Origin: Clostridia bacterium
Lineage (GTDB): Bacteria; Bacillota; Clostridia; Lachnospirales; Lachnospiraceae
NCBI GenBank assembly: GCA_910576205.1
Contig: CAJTHL010000001.1
Span: 62,001-126,000 of the forward strand
Reading direction: 5' to 3'
DNA length: 64,000 nucleotides
Shown here: one piece after another, positions 15,989 to 24,800 of the stretch
Numbering within the stretch: position 1 is the first letter of the stretch
Layout of the letters: every line of letters starts with the position of its first letter
Made by a program: the position numbers and the translations under genes
Notes under the pieces: generated by a model
What the model saw: only the letters and a program-made list of their open reading frames with translations
The model's database searches: none
What the model was told of the DNA's origin: nothing

Positions 15989-16872
15989 TATTTGTCACCT
16001 CCGCAATTTCCGCATCCGCCGTGATGGGTGTCTCCCTCCTGGTACGCAAGAAGTCTTCTTCCCTCCTCGGTCTTATACATGGCTGCTCTCTTCATAGCCT
16101 GGTCAAAATCAATGAGGTGCCCGTCAAACTCGGGGCCGTCCACACATGCAAACTTCACCTCGTCTCCCACCAGCACACGGCATGCGCCGCACATTCCGGT
16201 TCCGTCCACCATAATGGGATTCATACTGACAATGGTGGGTATCCCAAGCTTCTTTGTTGTCAGGCAGGCAAATTTCATCATAATCATGGGGCCAATGGCC
16301 ACGCAGAGGTCGTAATGGTTGCCCTCCGCCACCAGCTTTTCCAGCATGGCGGTTCCCACGCCGTGGAAGCCGTAGCTGCCGTCGTCCGTACACAGGTGGA
16401 GATTTCCCACCTTACCCATCTCCTCCTCCAGAATCAGCAGATCCTTTGTCCTGGCGCCCACGATAATATCGCAGGTAATGCCGTGGTCATGAAGCCACTT
16501 CGCCTGGGGGTAAACCGGTGCCGTTCCCACGCCGCCTGCGATAAACACCACCTTTTTCTTCTTTACCTCCTCCAAATCGTCAGTCACCAGCTCAGAGGGG
16601 CGGCCTAAGGGGCCTACGAAATCCAGAAAATAATCTCCCTCCTTAAGATCCACCATCTTCGTTGTGGACACGCCGATAGGCTGGAATACAATGGTCACTG
16701 TACCCGCCTCTCTGTCGTAATCGCAGATGGTGAGGGGAATCCTCTCAGCAGTTTCATCCAGCCGCACAATGATAAACTGTCCCGGCTCACAAGTCTTCGC
16801 AACTCTTGGCGCTTCCACAACCTTCATGTAGACATTTGCAGAGAGCTGCTCTGCCTTTAAAATTTTGAACAT
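15988..16872 (-). CDS. nfnA: NfnA-type FAD/NAD+/[2Fe-2S] subunit
   Basis: A 294-residue ferredoxin-NADP reductase-like protein, NAD-linked partner of NfnB. Seen: FAD-binding RIPLTICDYD, GVGTAPVYPQAKWL, the nucleotide-binding AIGPMIMMKF, and a [2Fe-2S] motif DGTGMCGACRVLV...FACVDGP in which Asp and three Cys match the NfnA ligand set. The start at 16872 is favoured by AGGAGG six bases ahead; an in-frame ATG at 16905 lacks one. The tail HHGGCGNCGGDK adds a CxxC outside the known domain. It shares its stop/start base with nfnB. Confidence 0.88.
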   Translation of the reverse strand: MFKILKAEQLSANVYMKVVEAPRVAKTCEPGQFIIVRLDETAERIPLTICDYDREAGTVTIVFQPIGVSTTKMVDLKEGDYFLDFVGPLGRPSELVTDDLEEVKKKKVVFIAGGVGTAPVYPQAKWLHDHGITCDIIVGARTKDLLILEEEMGKVGNLHLCTDDGSYGFHGVGTAMLEKLVAEGNHYDLCVAIGPMIMMKFACLTTKKLGIPTIVSMNPIMVDGTGMCGACRVLVGDEVKFACVDGPEFDGHLIDFDQAMKRAAMYKTEEGRRLLAYQEGDTHHGGCGNCGGDK

Positions 16873-16979
16873 ATGCTTCCTCCTGGAGTATTCCTTATTG
16901 GACATTTCCCGTCCAACAAGTATATTTAATTTGTACAGGCCCTTACCGGAACCTGTGTCGCTATGTACTCATCCTATTC

Positions 16980-17008
16980 ATAATAAAGCAATTTTATATA
17001 GATTTCAA
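16980..17008 (-). promoter_or_regulatory. nfnAB promoter
   Basis: Minus strand: TTGAAA (17003-17008), 17-base spacer, TATTAT (16980-16985), about 100 bases before nfnA. The leader carries a small ACAGG/CCTGT hairpin near 16934-16956. Confidence 0.65.
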
Positions 17009-17015
17009 CACTTTT

Positions 17016-17972
17016 TTACATCCCATCATCTGGAATATCTGGCACATCAAAATCCAGCGTGTACACCACAAAAAGCGGCTCGCTGACAATCCCCTTCTCG
17101 TTAATGGCGACTGCCGTCAGAAGATTATCCCCCTCCACCAGGGATATTTTTTCCGTATACTTCTTACTGTCCTGGGTGGGGGTGCTGCCATCCAGCGTAT
17201 AGTAGATGGTTCCGTAGGCAGCCGTAAGCTCTGGATATACATAATAGTGGTACACACCGCCCCAGACACTGGTGGTGGGCTTTTCTATCCGATAAGGGAA
17301 GAGTTTTTTCTGAAGGGCCTCATCCTGACACTCCTCAATCCATCCGTTGATCTCCGCTGCCCGCCCCGCCTCGCTTAAAGTCTGGAAAAACTCACCGTAA
17401 ATCTCTGCCTTTTCCTTCTCTTCCAGGGAGAAATCAAGGATTGTCTCATAGACATCCGCCGCCATCTCCGCCTCTTCCATTTCCCGGTATACCCGCGCCA
17501 GATACAAAAGCGGCCTTTCATCCCCGCCTTCCATTTCAGCCTGCAGCTCCTGGGCGCGTTTCAGGAAAGGAACAGCCTCCACCAGATTTCCCTTTTCATA
17601 GCAGTCCATACCCTTGCGAAGCAGGTATCCGTAGTCCTTTCTGCTTGTTATATAATAGTAAGAGCCGAACAACACGCCCGTACAGACCGCCAGCGCCGCC
17701 ACCGACAGAAGCACCCTCCAGAACCAGGTATCCTTCCAGAAGGGCAGGCTGCGCTTCCTGTTCTCCTCCGGCTTTGCCTCTTTCCGGGCAGACTCCTGTC
17801 CGGAATCCTCCCCGGTATGTTCTTCCCTCTTTTTTTTCTTTTTCTTTTCTGCCTCATCCCAGAGCATTTCATCCAGGGGATCATAGTCGGGGACAATCTG
17901 TACCTCCTGCCCGCATACGGGACAGTATACGTCTCCGGGAGGCAGTTCTCTATTACATTTCGAACAACGCAT
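17016..17972 (-). CDS. Zinc-ribbon, membrane-anchored TPR protein with a chitobiase-type C-terminal domain
   Basis: A 318-residue protein. Zinc ribbon CSKCNREL...CPVCGQEV at residues 3-23, a charged lysine-rich cytoplasmic stretch, one membrane helix (about 83-107), TPR-like helical repeats (about 112-215), and a beta domain with TIYYTLDGSTPTQDSKKYTE near 255, which matches the CHB_HEX_C_1 motif (YYTxDGSxPT). The C-terminal part should be outside the cell. It follows ftsK by 14 bases and is probably co-transcribed. Function unknown; wall or envelope sensing is a guess. Confidence 0.75.
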   Translation of the reverse strand: MRCSKCNRELPPGDVYCPVCGQEVQIVPDYDPLDEMLWDEAEKKKKKKREEHTGEDSGQESARKEAKPEENRKRSLPFWKDTWFWRVLLSVAALAVCTGVLFGSYYYITSRKDYGYLLRKGMDCYEKGNLVEAVPFLKRAQELQAEMEGGDERPLLYLARVYREMEEAEMAADVYETILDFSLEEKEKAEIYGEFFQTLSEAGRAAEINGWIEECQDEALQKKLFPYRIEKPTTSVWGGVYHYYVYPELTAAYGTIYYTLDGSTPTQDSKKYTEKISLVEGDNLLTAVAINEKGIVSEPLFVVYTLDFDVPDIPDDGM

Positions 17973-17986
17973 ATATCCTGTTTCCT

Positions 17987-20890
17987 TTATCCGTTTTCTT
18001 CCAGGTACTGTTCAAACGCTTCTCTTGTCATAAGGATTTCCCGGGATTTTGTACCTGCGTCCTGACCAACGACGCCTGCATCCGCCAGCTGGTCCATAAT
18101 CCGGGCAGCACGATTAAAGCCCACCTTAAACCAGCGTTGCAGCATGCCGATGGACGCCTTATTTTTCTCAAGAATAAACCTGCCGGCCTCCGCAAACAGA
18201 GGATCCCTGCCGTCTCCGCCGGTATTTCCCGTGGTTCCGGACTCCTCCACGGCTATCTGGGCGTTGCTGATATGTTCCGCCACCTCATTGCTGTAGGAAC
18301 ATTCCCCACTGTTCTGGGACAGGAATTCCACCACTGCCCCCACTTCTTCATCGGAAATAAACGCTCCCTGGACCCGCACAGGCTTTGGCAGGCCGGAAGG
18401 GTAAAACAGCATATCTCCTTTTCCCAGAAGCTTCTCCGCCCCGTTCATGTCGATAATGGTCCGGGAGTCTACCCCGGAGGACACGGCAAAGGCGATTCTG
18501 GAAGGCATATTCGCTTTGATAAGCCCCGTAATTACGTTTACGGAGGGCCGCTGGGTGGCAATAATCAGATGGATTCCCGCCGCCCGGGCCAGCTGGGCCA
18601 GACGGCATATGGCATCCTCCACCTCCTTGGAGGCCACCATCATCAGATCTGCCAGCTCGTCCACGATAATAACGATCTGGGGCAGCTTCTGGGGTTTTGT
18701 ATCATCGTCGATATCCGCGATTCCCTTAATCTTCTCATTGTATCCTTGAAGGTTGCGCACATTGCATTCGGCAAACATCCGGTATCGCTTCTCCATCTCC
18801 ACTACAGCCCAGTTGAGGGCCGCCGTGGCTTTTTTGGGGTCTGTGACCACCGGAATCAGCAGATGGGGGATGCCGTTATAGACACTGAGCTCCACCACCT
18901 TGGGATCCACCATGATAAGCTTCACATCCTCCGGATTTGCCTTGTAGAGAATACTCATAATAAGCGTGTTGATACAGACCGACTTGCCCGATCCCGTAGC
19001 GCCTGCAATGAGCAGGTGGGGCATCTTTGCAATATCGGCCACCATAATCTTTCCCCCGATATCCTTGCCCACGGCAAAAGCGATATTGGACTTATGGTTT
19101 TTAAATTCCGGGCAGGAGGCCAGCTCCCGGAAAGATACCGTGGTATTTTCCGCATTGGGAACCTCGATTCCCACGGCCCGCTTTCCCGGAATGGGCGCTT
19201 CTATCCTAATATCCGCCACCGCCAGGTTAAGCTTGATATCGTCGGAGAGGGCCACTATCCGGCTGACCTTTACGCCCTGGTCGGGCTGTAGCTCATACCG
19301 GGTCACCGAAGGACCGCAGCTCACATCCGTCACCGTTACGCCTACACCAAAATCCCGCAGAATCTGCTGCAGATTCCTGGCTGTCTCCTGGAGCTGTCTG
19401 TCGGAATTCCCCCCCTTGTTCTTCACCTGTTTCAGCAGATGAATCGGCGGAAGTTCATAGATGGGCGGAGTACGAAGGCCCTCCGCCGGAACGCCTGCAT
19501 ATGTATTCTGGGAGAGGCCGGAGGATTCCCCGCCGTGCCTGCCCGTCCCGGTCTGGAAATCCTGGCCGGATTTCTGTGTCCCGTAAGAGGCCTCCCCTAA
19601 ATGGGATTGTCCTGCCGGGGCCAGTTTCCCTGGCCGCGTTGTCTCTTTTTCTGCGCTTTCCCTTCCTGTCTCTGCCGGGACAGCTTCTCTCTCCTGATCT
19701 ACCCCTGAATTCCCGGCCGCTTCCATATCCCTTCCCGTATGCCTTGTGGCCTGCGCCTCTGGACTTACCGGTATTTCCTCCGGTTCGGGGGCTGTCTCCG
19801 CACTGCCCATATACCCTGCCGCCGCCATGGCATGCACGGCATCCGAAGCGGAACGGGGATTTTCTGCTGTGGACGCCCGTTTTCCGCTAACCGGCATGGC
19901 CGTGTGTGTTCTCTCCGGCTCATATACCGCCCTTTCCTCCCGGAACGCTTCCGCCTCCGTATCCCCTCTGTGAATGGGAATATTAAAGAGCTCGTCCAGA
20001 TCCAGAAGTTCCGGCTCCTCAATGGTGATCTCCCGCACCTCGCCCATTTTCATCTTCTTAAGAGGGGGCTTTTTCACTTCCGGCTCCCTTATGGATTCCA
20101 GATCGGGATCCATTTCCATCTCCACCGCCGGAGACGCCTCCTGAATGGTTGTATTCAAAGCTACGCCGGAGACGCGCTTCTCCCGGCGGCTGACTTTTTT
20201 CACCTCTTCTGTGTCCTCTTCCTCCGCGTCCGCTTCCCTTCTTAAGGCCGCGCGCTCCTCCTGGCGTTTTCTGCGTCTGACGGCGTCCTCCCTGGCCGAG
20301 TCATAGACCTTACGCCCCTGGCGCTTTACCCCGCTGATAAAGGAACGCTCTGTGATAACGACCACACAGATAATAAAAAGCACCAGCAGCAAAATCCAGG
20401 TTCCCGCTGTGCCAAATGCCCCTTTCAGCATCTTACAGAGCATTCCGCCCAGGAAGCCTCCCCCAAGCTTATTTTCCTCCGAATATGTATAGAAGGCCCT
20501 GGCGGTTTCCGCGCCTCCCTCCTGCCCGGTGAGAAGCTGCAGAAAGCAGCACCACAAAACGCCTGCCACCGCCATGGCCGCCGCCTTGATGGTGGCAATG
20601 GTATTCTCCCTGTTGGAGATGGAGAACGCCGTTACCAGAAACAGCGCCACAGGCAGCACATAGGCAAACATACCGAAAAGGCCGAACATAACCCCGCTGA
20701 TAAAGCCGCCCACAGCTCCCCCTACTCCGAAATTGCTTACAAGGAGAAGAATGGATATGGCAAACAAAGCAAGGATCATAACCTCCCTGCGGATCATGCT
20801 GTCCTCTTTTTTCTTCTGTACCGTGCTTCTCTTTACCGATGTATTTTTTCGCGCTGTTGTCCTGCGTTTTTTTGTAGTACCTGTAGCCAT
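17987..20890 (-). CDS. FtsK/SpoIIIE DNA translocase
   Basis: A 967-residue septal DNA pump that moves chromosome ends through the division or sporulation septum. Four hydrophobic helices lie in the first about 190 residues. A long charged linker follows (about 190-490), then the motor: GVTVTDVSCGPSVTRYEL, Walker A GATGSGKSVCINTL near residue 632, Walker B IVIIVDELADLMM, and a C-terminal winged-helix gamma domain (LLQRWFKVGFNRAARIMDQL-like). The linker is rich in prolines and charged repeats, as in clostridial homologues. In a spore former this is probably SpoIIIE, but whether a second FtsK exists cannot be seen. Confidence 0.93.
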   Translation of the reverse strand: MATGTTKKRRTTARKNTSVKRSTVQKKKEDSMIRREVMILALFAISILLLVSNFGVGGAVGGFISGVMFGLFGMFAYVLPVALFLVTAFSISNRENTIATIKAAAMAVAGVLWCCFLQLLTGQEGGAETARAFYTYSEENKLGGGFLGGMLCKMLKGAFGTAGTWILLLVLFIICVVVITERSFISGVKRQGRKVYDSAREDAVRRRKRQEERAALRREADAEEEDTEEVKKVSRREKRVSGVALNTTIQEASPAVEMEMDPDLESIREPEVKKPPLKKMKMGEVREITIEEPELLDLDELFNIPIHRGDTEAEAFREERAVYEPERTHTAMPVSGKRASTAENPRSASDAVHAMAAAGYMGSAETAPEPEEIPVSPEAQATRHTGRDMEAAGNSGVDQEREAVPAETGRESAEKETTRPGKLAPAGQSHLGEASYGTQKSGQDFQTGTGRHGGESSGLSQNTYAGVPAEGLRTPPIYELPPIHLLKQVKNKGGNSDRQLQETARNLQQILRDFGVGVTVTDVSCGPSVTRYELQPDQGVKVSRIVALSDDIKLNLAVADIRIEAPIPGKRAVGIEVPNAENTTVSFRELASCPEFKNHKSNIAFAVGKDIGGKIMVADIAKMPHLLIAGATGSGKSVCINTLIMSILYKANPEDVKLIMVDPKVVELSVYNGIPHLLIPVVTDPKKATAALNWAVVEMEKRYRMFAECNVRNLQGYNEKIKGIADIDDDTKPQKLPQIVIIVDELADLMMVASKEVEDAICRLAQLARAAGIHLIIATQRPSVNVITGLIKANMPSRIAFAVSSGVDSRTIIDMNGAEKLLGKGDMLFYPSGLPKPVRVQGAFISDEEVGAVVEFLSQNSGECSYSNEVAEHISNAQIAVEESGTTGNTGGDGRDPLFAEAGRFILEKNKASIGMLQRWFKVGFNRAARIMDQLADAGVVGQDAGTKSREILMTREAFEQYLEENG

Positions 20891-20945
20891 GGAACTTCCC
20901 TCCCAGGCCTGCCGCGTTCTTTCCCTGCGAACAGACTTAAGATAC

Positions 20946-20974
20946 AGTATAGCATTTTTTCTTTTGACTGTAAA
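20946..20974 (-). promoter_or_regulatory. ftsK/spoIIIE promoter
   Basis: Minus strand: TTTACA (20969-20974), 17-base spacer, TATACT (20946-20951), 56 bases before the start codon, which is preceded by GGGAGGGAA. Confidence 0.7.
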
Positions 20975-21004
20975 CCGTAAAAACCGCGCTTCTCCCCCAA
21001 GGAA

Positions 21005-21712
21005 TCAGCCCTTGTCCGCCTGCCTGGCGTCTGAATCGTCTTTTTCCCGGATCATGGATTTCAGTTTCCTAAAAGCCTCCTTGATGCCCCCCACCTCCTG
21101 GATAATCTTCTCCTTCACCGCCTCTTCTCCCACCAGGACAGAGCCCACGTCCTTGGTAAGCTGGCCGGTCTCCAGCATAAGCTTAAGAAGCCTCTCCTCC
21201 GAGATGCCGCAGTGGCTTGTGATAAACCCGGAGATGCGGTCCTGGATTTTCTGAAAATAGTCAAAGGTCTGGGCCACCCCGATAATAAGCCCTGTCATGC
21301 GCACCGGATGAATCATCATGGTTCCCGTGGGCACAATAAAGGAGTAGTCCGCGGACACTGCAAGAGGCACCCCGATAGAGTGGCTTCCCCCCAGCACCAG
21401 GGATACGCTGGGCTTGCTAAGCGAAGCAATCATCTCCGCAATAGCCAGCCCCGACTCCACGTCTCCTCCCACGGTATTTATCAAAACCAGAAGCCCCTGT
21501 ATCTCTTTATCATCCTCCACGGCGGCAAGCTGCGGAATCACGTGTTCGTATTTTGTAGTCTTGCTGTTGGAGGGCAGGCACTCGTGGCCTTCGATCTCCC
21601 CGATGACGTTCAACACATGAATCCGGGTGTCTGATTTCAGGGTCATCTGTCCCATGCTTTCAATCTGCTCCTCCCGGCTCCCCTGGGAATCTTTGTTTTT
21701 TTCCTCGCTCAT
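21005..21712 (-). CDS. tepA: ClpP-fold serine protease, TepA/YmfB-like
   Basis: A 235-residue protein of the ClpP/crotonase superfamily. Seen: VLVNTVGGDVESGLAIAEMI-like segment (LVLINTVGGDVESG), LGGSHSIGVPLAVSAD with the probable nucleophile Ser in GGSHS, and MMIHPVRM with the catalytic His. In Bacillus, tepA (ymfB) is also next to spoIIIE, supporting the name. It ends 31 bases before the predicted ftsK promoter. The assigned start at 21712 has a weak, distant GAGG; an internal ATG at 21655 behind GGGAGGAGC is an alternative. Confidence 0.87.
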   Translation of the reverse strand: MSEEKNKDSQGSREEQIESMGQMTLKSDTRIHVLNVIGEIEGHECLPSNSKTTKYEHVIPQLAAVEDDKEIQGLLVLINTVGGDVESGLAIAEMIASLSKPSVSLVLGGSHSIGVPLAVSADYSFIVPTGTMMIHPVRMTGLIIGVAQTFDYFQKIQDRISGFITSHCGISEERLLKLMLETGQLTKDVGSVLVGEEAVKEKIIQEVGGIKEAFRKLKSMIREKDDSDARQADKG

Positions 21713-21716
21713 AATA

Positions 21717-21781
21717 TAAAACCGACCTCGCTTCCATACGAATTCTACTACAATTAGTATGGAAGCTGAGGCCGGATTTTA
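21717..21781 (-). terminator. Terminator of the giant surface-protein gene
   Basis: Large stem: 21717-21739 pairs with 21757-21781 over about 20 bp (GCTTCCATAC / GTATGGAAGC core), followed on the minus strand by TTTTATATT. It ends within 5 bases of the tepA start codon, so it could also influence tepA translation. Confidence 0.8.
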
Positions 21782-21806
21782 TTCCTTCCGGTAAGGAAAT
21801 GCCCTG

Positions 21807-24800
21807 TCAGGGTTTCAGTCCATGTACCTTCAGAATACTCTGGGCATCTTTAAACCGTCCAATATTTTCTTTTCCCACCTTATCCGCAGGATTTGCGTTT
21901 AAGAATTCCTGCATTGCGGCCCCAGAGGCGTCCATATAGGTATAAACATAACAGGACGTTTTCTTTGTATGATCCCTGTTACGGATTCCCAGATACAGCC
22001 CGCTTTGCATCTCGACCACATCGTCCAGCTCTGCACGGATAATGAAGGAATCCACCCGGGAATTTTTTTCTGCAATGGCATATCCCCTTGCCAGAGCTTC
22101 CGCCTGGGATTTTTCTCCGCACCGGTAAGAGGTCCATCCCTGTTCCGCCAGAGACACCCGGATACTTCCAGGCTCTTTCTTATATTTGTTTTCCAGGGTA
22201 CCCAGATAATTTGTAAAGTAATCCAGATTACGCATGGATATATAGGGGCTTCCCACACTGCTTGAGGTATTTGAATAGTCATTCCAGAAATCTGTTCTGG
22301 TCAGAGGCGCAGAGTAGGGATGAAACGCCACATTCCAGGCAATATCCGGGCTCTCCGCCTGAATGTACGACGCAAAGCTGTCCAGGGTCTGTTTCCCGGT
22401 ATAGCCGGCTACCGCCCGGTTCCAGGCATTGTCCAGGGAGATAAACACCCTGGAGCTGGGCCTTGTGCGCACAATTCCGTAATAGAGAGTACGAAACGCG
22501 CTGGAATACCCTCTCATATACTCCCCAAAGCTTAAACTTCCTTTGTAATTCCAGGCATTGCAGGAATTCACCTCATTTCCCAGGATCCAGTTGGAAATAT
22601 AGCAGTCATCCTGGCCAAATATCTCTCCCATGTAGCAGAAAAAGGCTTCCAGCGTCTCCTGGGATACCTGGGTTGTGGTATTGAGCATATAATAGGGCGC
22701 CGCCCCTGCCCGTCTGGCCTCGGGCCGTATCAGTTCCGCCCTCCATCCGGTTCCGTAACTCATAAGGAGCACGCAGGACACATTGATCCCTCTCCGGTTC
22801 CACTCCCTGACTCTGGCCTGGTCTTTCTCCATCTTCTCAAAATAATATTCTTTTCCTTTATACTTATAAGTAACTCTGCTGGAGCCGGGACCGCTTCTGA
22901 TAACCTCCTTAATGTCCAGGTTGAAAAGAGTGTTCTTTGTCCCTGTCTCATCCAGGTACTCATCAATAGCTCCCTGGATTCCTTTTTTGGAGGCCGCGTG
23001 AAAATAGCCTGCCGTGCTTGCAGCCGTATATTCGGGGTTGGACACATAGGCCTTTTTACTGATTAAGGTGTAACCGCTGGCGCTGCTCTTCACTGCCAGC
23101 GCATACCCGCTCATAGCCATCTGGGCATATCTGCCGGCGGACGGGTTCTCGCTGCTTCCCTCCTCCAGGCCAAACTGTTCCTCAAAAGCCCCCTGCACAT
23201 CCAGGTCAGCCAAAAACCGGAAATAACTTCCCTCCATCAGGCCGTCCTCCTTGGAAATCTCACACAGAGGACTGCCCAGTATCCGGTTATAGTAGGTATC
23301 CACACGGACAAGGTAGTAATTCCCATCCCCGCCATAGCTCTTCAACCGTCCCTTTACCGTAAACTCCGCCCGGATCCCGGTCTTAGTCTCCCCCGTATCC
23401 CCGTCTGTCACATCCGCCAGGACAAAGCTTTGCATAATAGCGGATGTTCCCGTAGGCGTCAACTCATTCTGCAACACAATATTCTTTACCGCGCTGTAAA
23501 CGCTCTCTTCCGTCCCGTCTCCCTTCTTGTTATCCAACGTGTATTTCAGCCGGAAATAATAACGTACGCCGGCCTCCAGTCCGGTAATTTCCGCGGACAG
23601 TTCCCCATTCAGAAAGGTTCTCTCCAGAGAAGACGAGAATGCAGCGTCTGTAGAATATTCCAGAATATAGCTCTTTGCGCCGATTACCTCTTTCCAGGAG
23701 ATGACTGCCATCCCGTAATTGGGCGTACTTATCCCGGATATTACAGGCACCTCCCGCACCTTCCCTTCTATGTCAAAGAGATACCGTACATTATCCACAT
23801 AAAACCAGCCGCCCCGGTAGGCTGCGCCCGTCAGGGTATTAAAATAATACTTTCCCGCATGCTCCCCGCTTTTTAGCGTAAGCCATCCGGTCACCCTCCT
23901 GCCGTTTCCGTCATAATAAAAGAGTTCTCCCTCCTGGTCCGTGTAAAACAGGCCCTGACGACTGATTGCCCCGGTTTCGGGGTCGCTGTAGCAGTACGCC
24001 GTCCCAATCATAAAATGTCCTTTTTGCAGGATCCCCGTCGCAGCATCAAAATAATACCTCGAAGCTCCGATATTGTAGTATTGTTTCAGAACCGTCGTGT
24101 TATTATAAATGCAGTACCAGTTTACAACCGTTTTTCTTTCCGGCTGTCCCTCAGTAAGCGCATCTGCTGCCTCTTCCTGTGCTGGTTCCTCCACCTGATA
24201 CCAGGTATAATACTTATTGGTTTCTCCCATAGGCGTGACAATACCGGAGGCAAGGGGCTCTATCTTCTTTCCGTCCGCTCCAAAATATTTCCAGACATAC
24301 ACCCCGTTTTCCTTAAACCGGTACCAGCCCGTCAGCATAACCCCGCTTCCGTTAAAATAACAGGTGTAAGTTTCCTCCCTTCCTGTCTCCTGGTCTGTCT
24401 CCGTAAACGTTTGGATTCCTGTCTGCATCACGCCGTCGTCGTTAAAATAATACTTCTTTCCGGCAATATTCTGCCATCCGGTGCATTTCATGCCTTCTGT
24501 GCCAAAATAAAACATCTCATAGACACGTGAGGCGCTGTTGTAGATCTTCTGCCAGCCAGTCTTTAAGGTGCCGTTTGTATTAGCATAGTAAGTCTTTCCG
24601 TCAATCTCAACATATGTCGTAATCCGCGCTCCTGTGGCGGGATGCAGGACATACCGGGTGTTTCCGATCCAGCAGACCCCCTTTCGCATCTCTCCGTTGG
24701 CATTAAAATAGTAGGTGTTTGTAACTCCGTCCGCGCCTTTAATAGAAATCCATCCACTCCGCCTTAAACCGTTGGCATCAAAATAATACGTGTTGCCGTG

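Noticed and set aside
17441..19291. Long open frame on the plus strand across the zinc-ribbon/TPR gene and ftsK
   Set aside because: It runs antisense to two genes with clear family motifs, has no ribosome site, and its translation is low-complexity and histidine/proline-rich.
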